DNA from: Candidatus Caenarcanales bacterium | GTDB taxonomy: Bacteria; Cyanobacteriota; Vampirovibrionia; LMEP-6097 | Length of the DNA: 25,964 nucleotides | Assembly (NCBI GenBank): GCA_022447685.1 | Contig: JAKVAO010000035.1 | Location: forward strand, 1 to 25,964 | Direction of reading: 5' to 3' | Shown: in pieces, positions 25,607 through 25,964 of the stretch | Layout: each line of letters opens with the position of its first letter | Position numbering within the stretch: position 1 is the stretch's first letter | The notes under the pieces: model-generated | Databases searched by the model: none | What the model was told of the DNA's origin: nothing | What the model saw: only the letters and a program-made list of their open reading frames with translations | Made by a program: the position numbers and the translations under genes

Positions 25607-25687
25607 AAATAGGGACTTATTGATGTTTTTTGATTTAGAATTACTTAACTTGTTCTTAAACTTCTTTGTTGATTTGTGGTGAAACGC

Positions 25688-25882
25688 TTATGGCATAACC
25701 GACATAGCTACGTATGGATCTGCTACCTGAGATGATATAGCGTATGGATTATTAGTGAACATATCAGTTATTAATGTGTCGTCTATATATTCTTTATTCT
25801 TGAGTAGTGCTGCTTTTTCGTCATTTAGTCTATCGAATTCACTCTGTAGGCGGTTGGTTTTGGAATCTAGTATTGACTCCAT
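25688..25882 (-). CDS. Stand-alone C-terminal flagellin-like domain (minigene)
   Basis: This 64-residue product begins exactly at the methionine that corresponds to M609 of the large flagellin-like protein and runs to the end: MESILDSKTNRLQSEFDRL is 18 of 19 identical to the other copy, the rest is partly conserved (EKxAxLxxKxYIDDxLI), and both end in a Pro followed by TAA. GGGGGAG at 25892-25898, nine bases before the ATG, is a fair ribosome-binding site, so the start at 25882 is preferred over a TTG at 25915 that would give an unrelated 11-residue extension. DNA identity is high over the first ~57 bp. It may be the remnant of a second flagellin-like gene with its body deleted, a donor for recombination, or a separate subunit. 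The segment from 25916 to the window end carries no recognisable domain. Confidence 0.6.
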   Translation of the reverse strand: MESILDSKTNRLQSEFDRLNDEKAALLKNKEYIDDTLITDMFTNNPYAISSQVADPYVAMSVMP

Positions 25883-25964
25883 TCTGGTTGGCTCCCCCTC
25901 GATAAAATATACCAATAAGTGAAAAGAAATTGAGGTAATTAATGTCCAATAAGAAATTAAGTAA

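Noticed and set aside
1..25964. CRISPR array, tRNA or rRNA genes, insertion sequence or complete mobile element
   Set aside because: No regularly spaced direct repeats, cloverleaf sequences, transposase or integrase were seen on either strand.

Overview
The window is an AT-rich stretch of a bacterial chromosome using the standard bacterial code (TGA ends purM, purK and the rhodanese gene). MinCDE, a lipoprotein signal, flagellin-type sequences and calcium-binding surface proteins suggest a flagellated Gram-negative-type bacterium. A member of the non-photosynthetic relatives of Cyanobacteria (Vampirovibrionia/Melainabacteria) would fit the style, but I cannot prove the lineage from sequence alone.

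Layout. 1-5156: purine biosynthesis, with purE-purM-purC on the minus strand and purD-purK on the plus strand, fired from one 48-bp divergent region in which the two promoters sit on the arms of a 12-bp perfect inverted repeat. 5166-6927: bioB followed closely by a secreted cadherin-like protein. 6930-11480: an accessory patch of unknown genes, made of two tandem paralogues (one interrupted by an in-frame TGA) and a divergent 910-residue protein with a Trp-Cys-Thr-Ala motif domain and ankyrin-like repeats. 11523-14562: minC-minD-minE and a divergent AI-2E-family permease. 14563-15460: a gene graveyard holding a degraded DUF4143-type ATPase and a degraded flagellin. 15462-16653: a rhodanese, a hairpin carrying a tiny ORF, and a Maf-family pyrophosphatase. 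16650-20158: a secreted subtilase with EF-hand-like loops behind a G10 tract, and a neurotransmitter:sodium-symporter-type transporter. 20359-25964: an unknown protein, a PhoD-like lipoprotein, a large flagellin-like protein whose variable middle looks like an FG-GAP beta-propeller, an unknown protein, and a stand-alone copy of the flagellin-like C-terminal domain.

How it fits together. The left third is housekeeping metabolism and division. The right part is surface-directed: protease, lipoprotein phosphatase, and flagellin-like proteins. Three separate flagellin-derived pieces lie within 11 kb, pointing to expansion and decay of a flagellin family. Two styles of gene start recur. Several housekeeping genes have a -10 box 6-8 nt before the start codon, which predicts leaderless or nearly leaderless mRNAs. 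The surface-type genes instead have unusual runs of five to ten G at the ribosome-binding position, the longest being a possible phase-variable tract.
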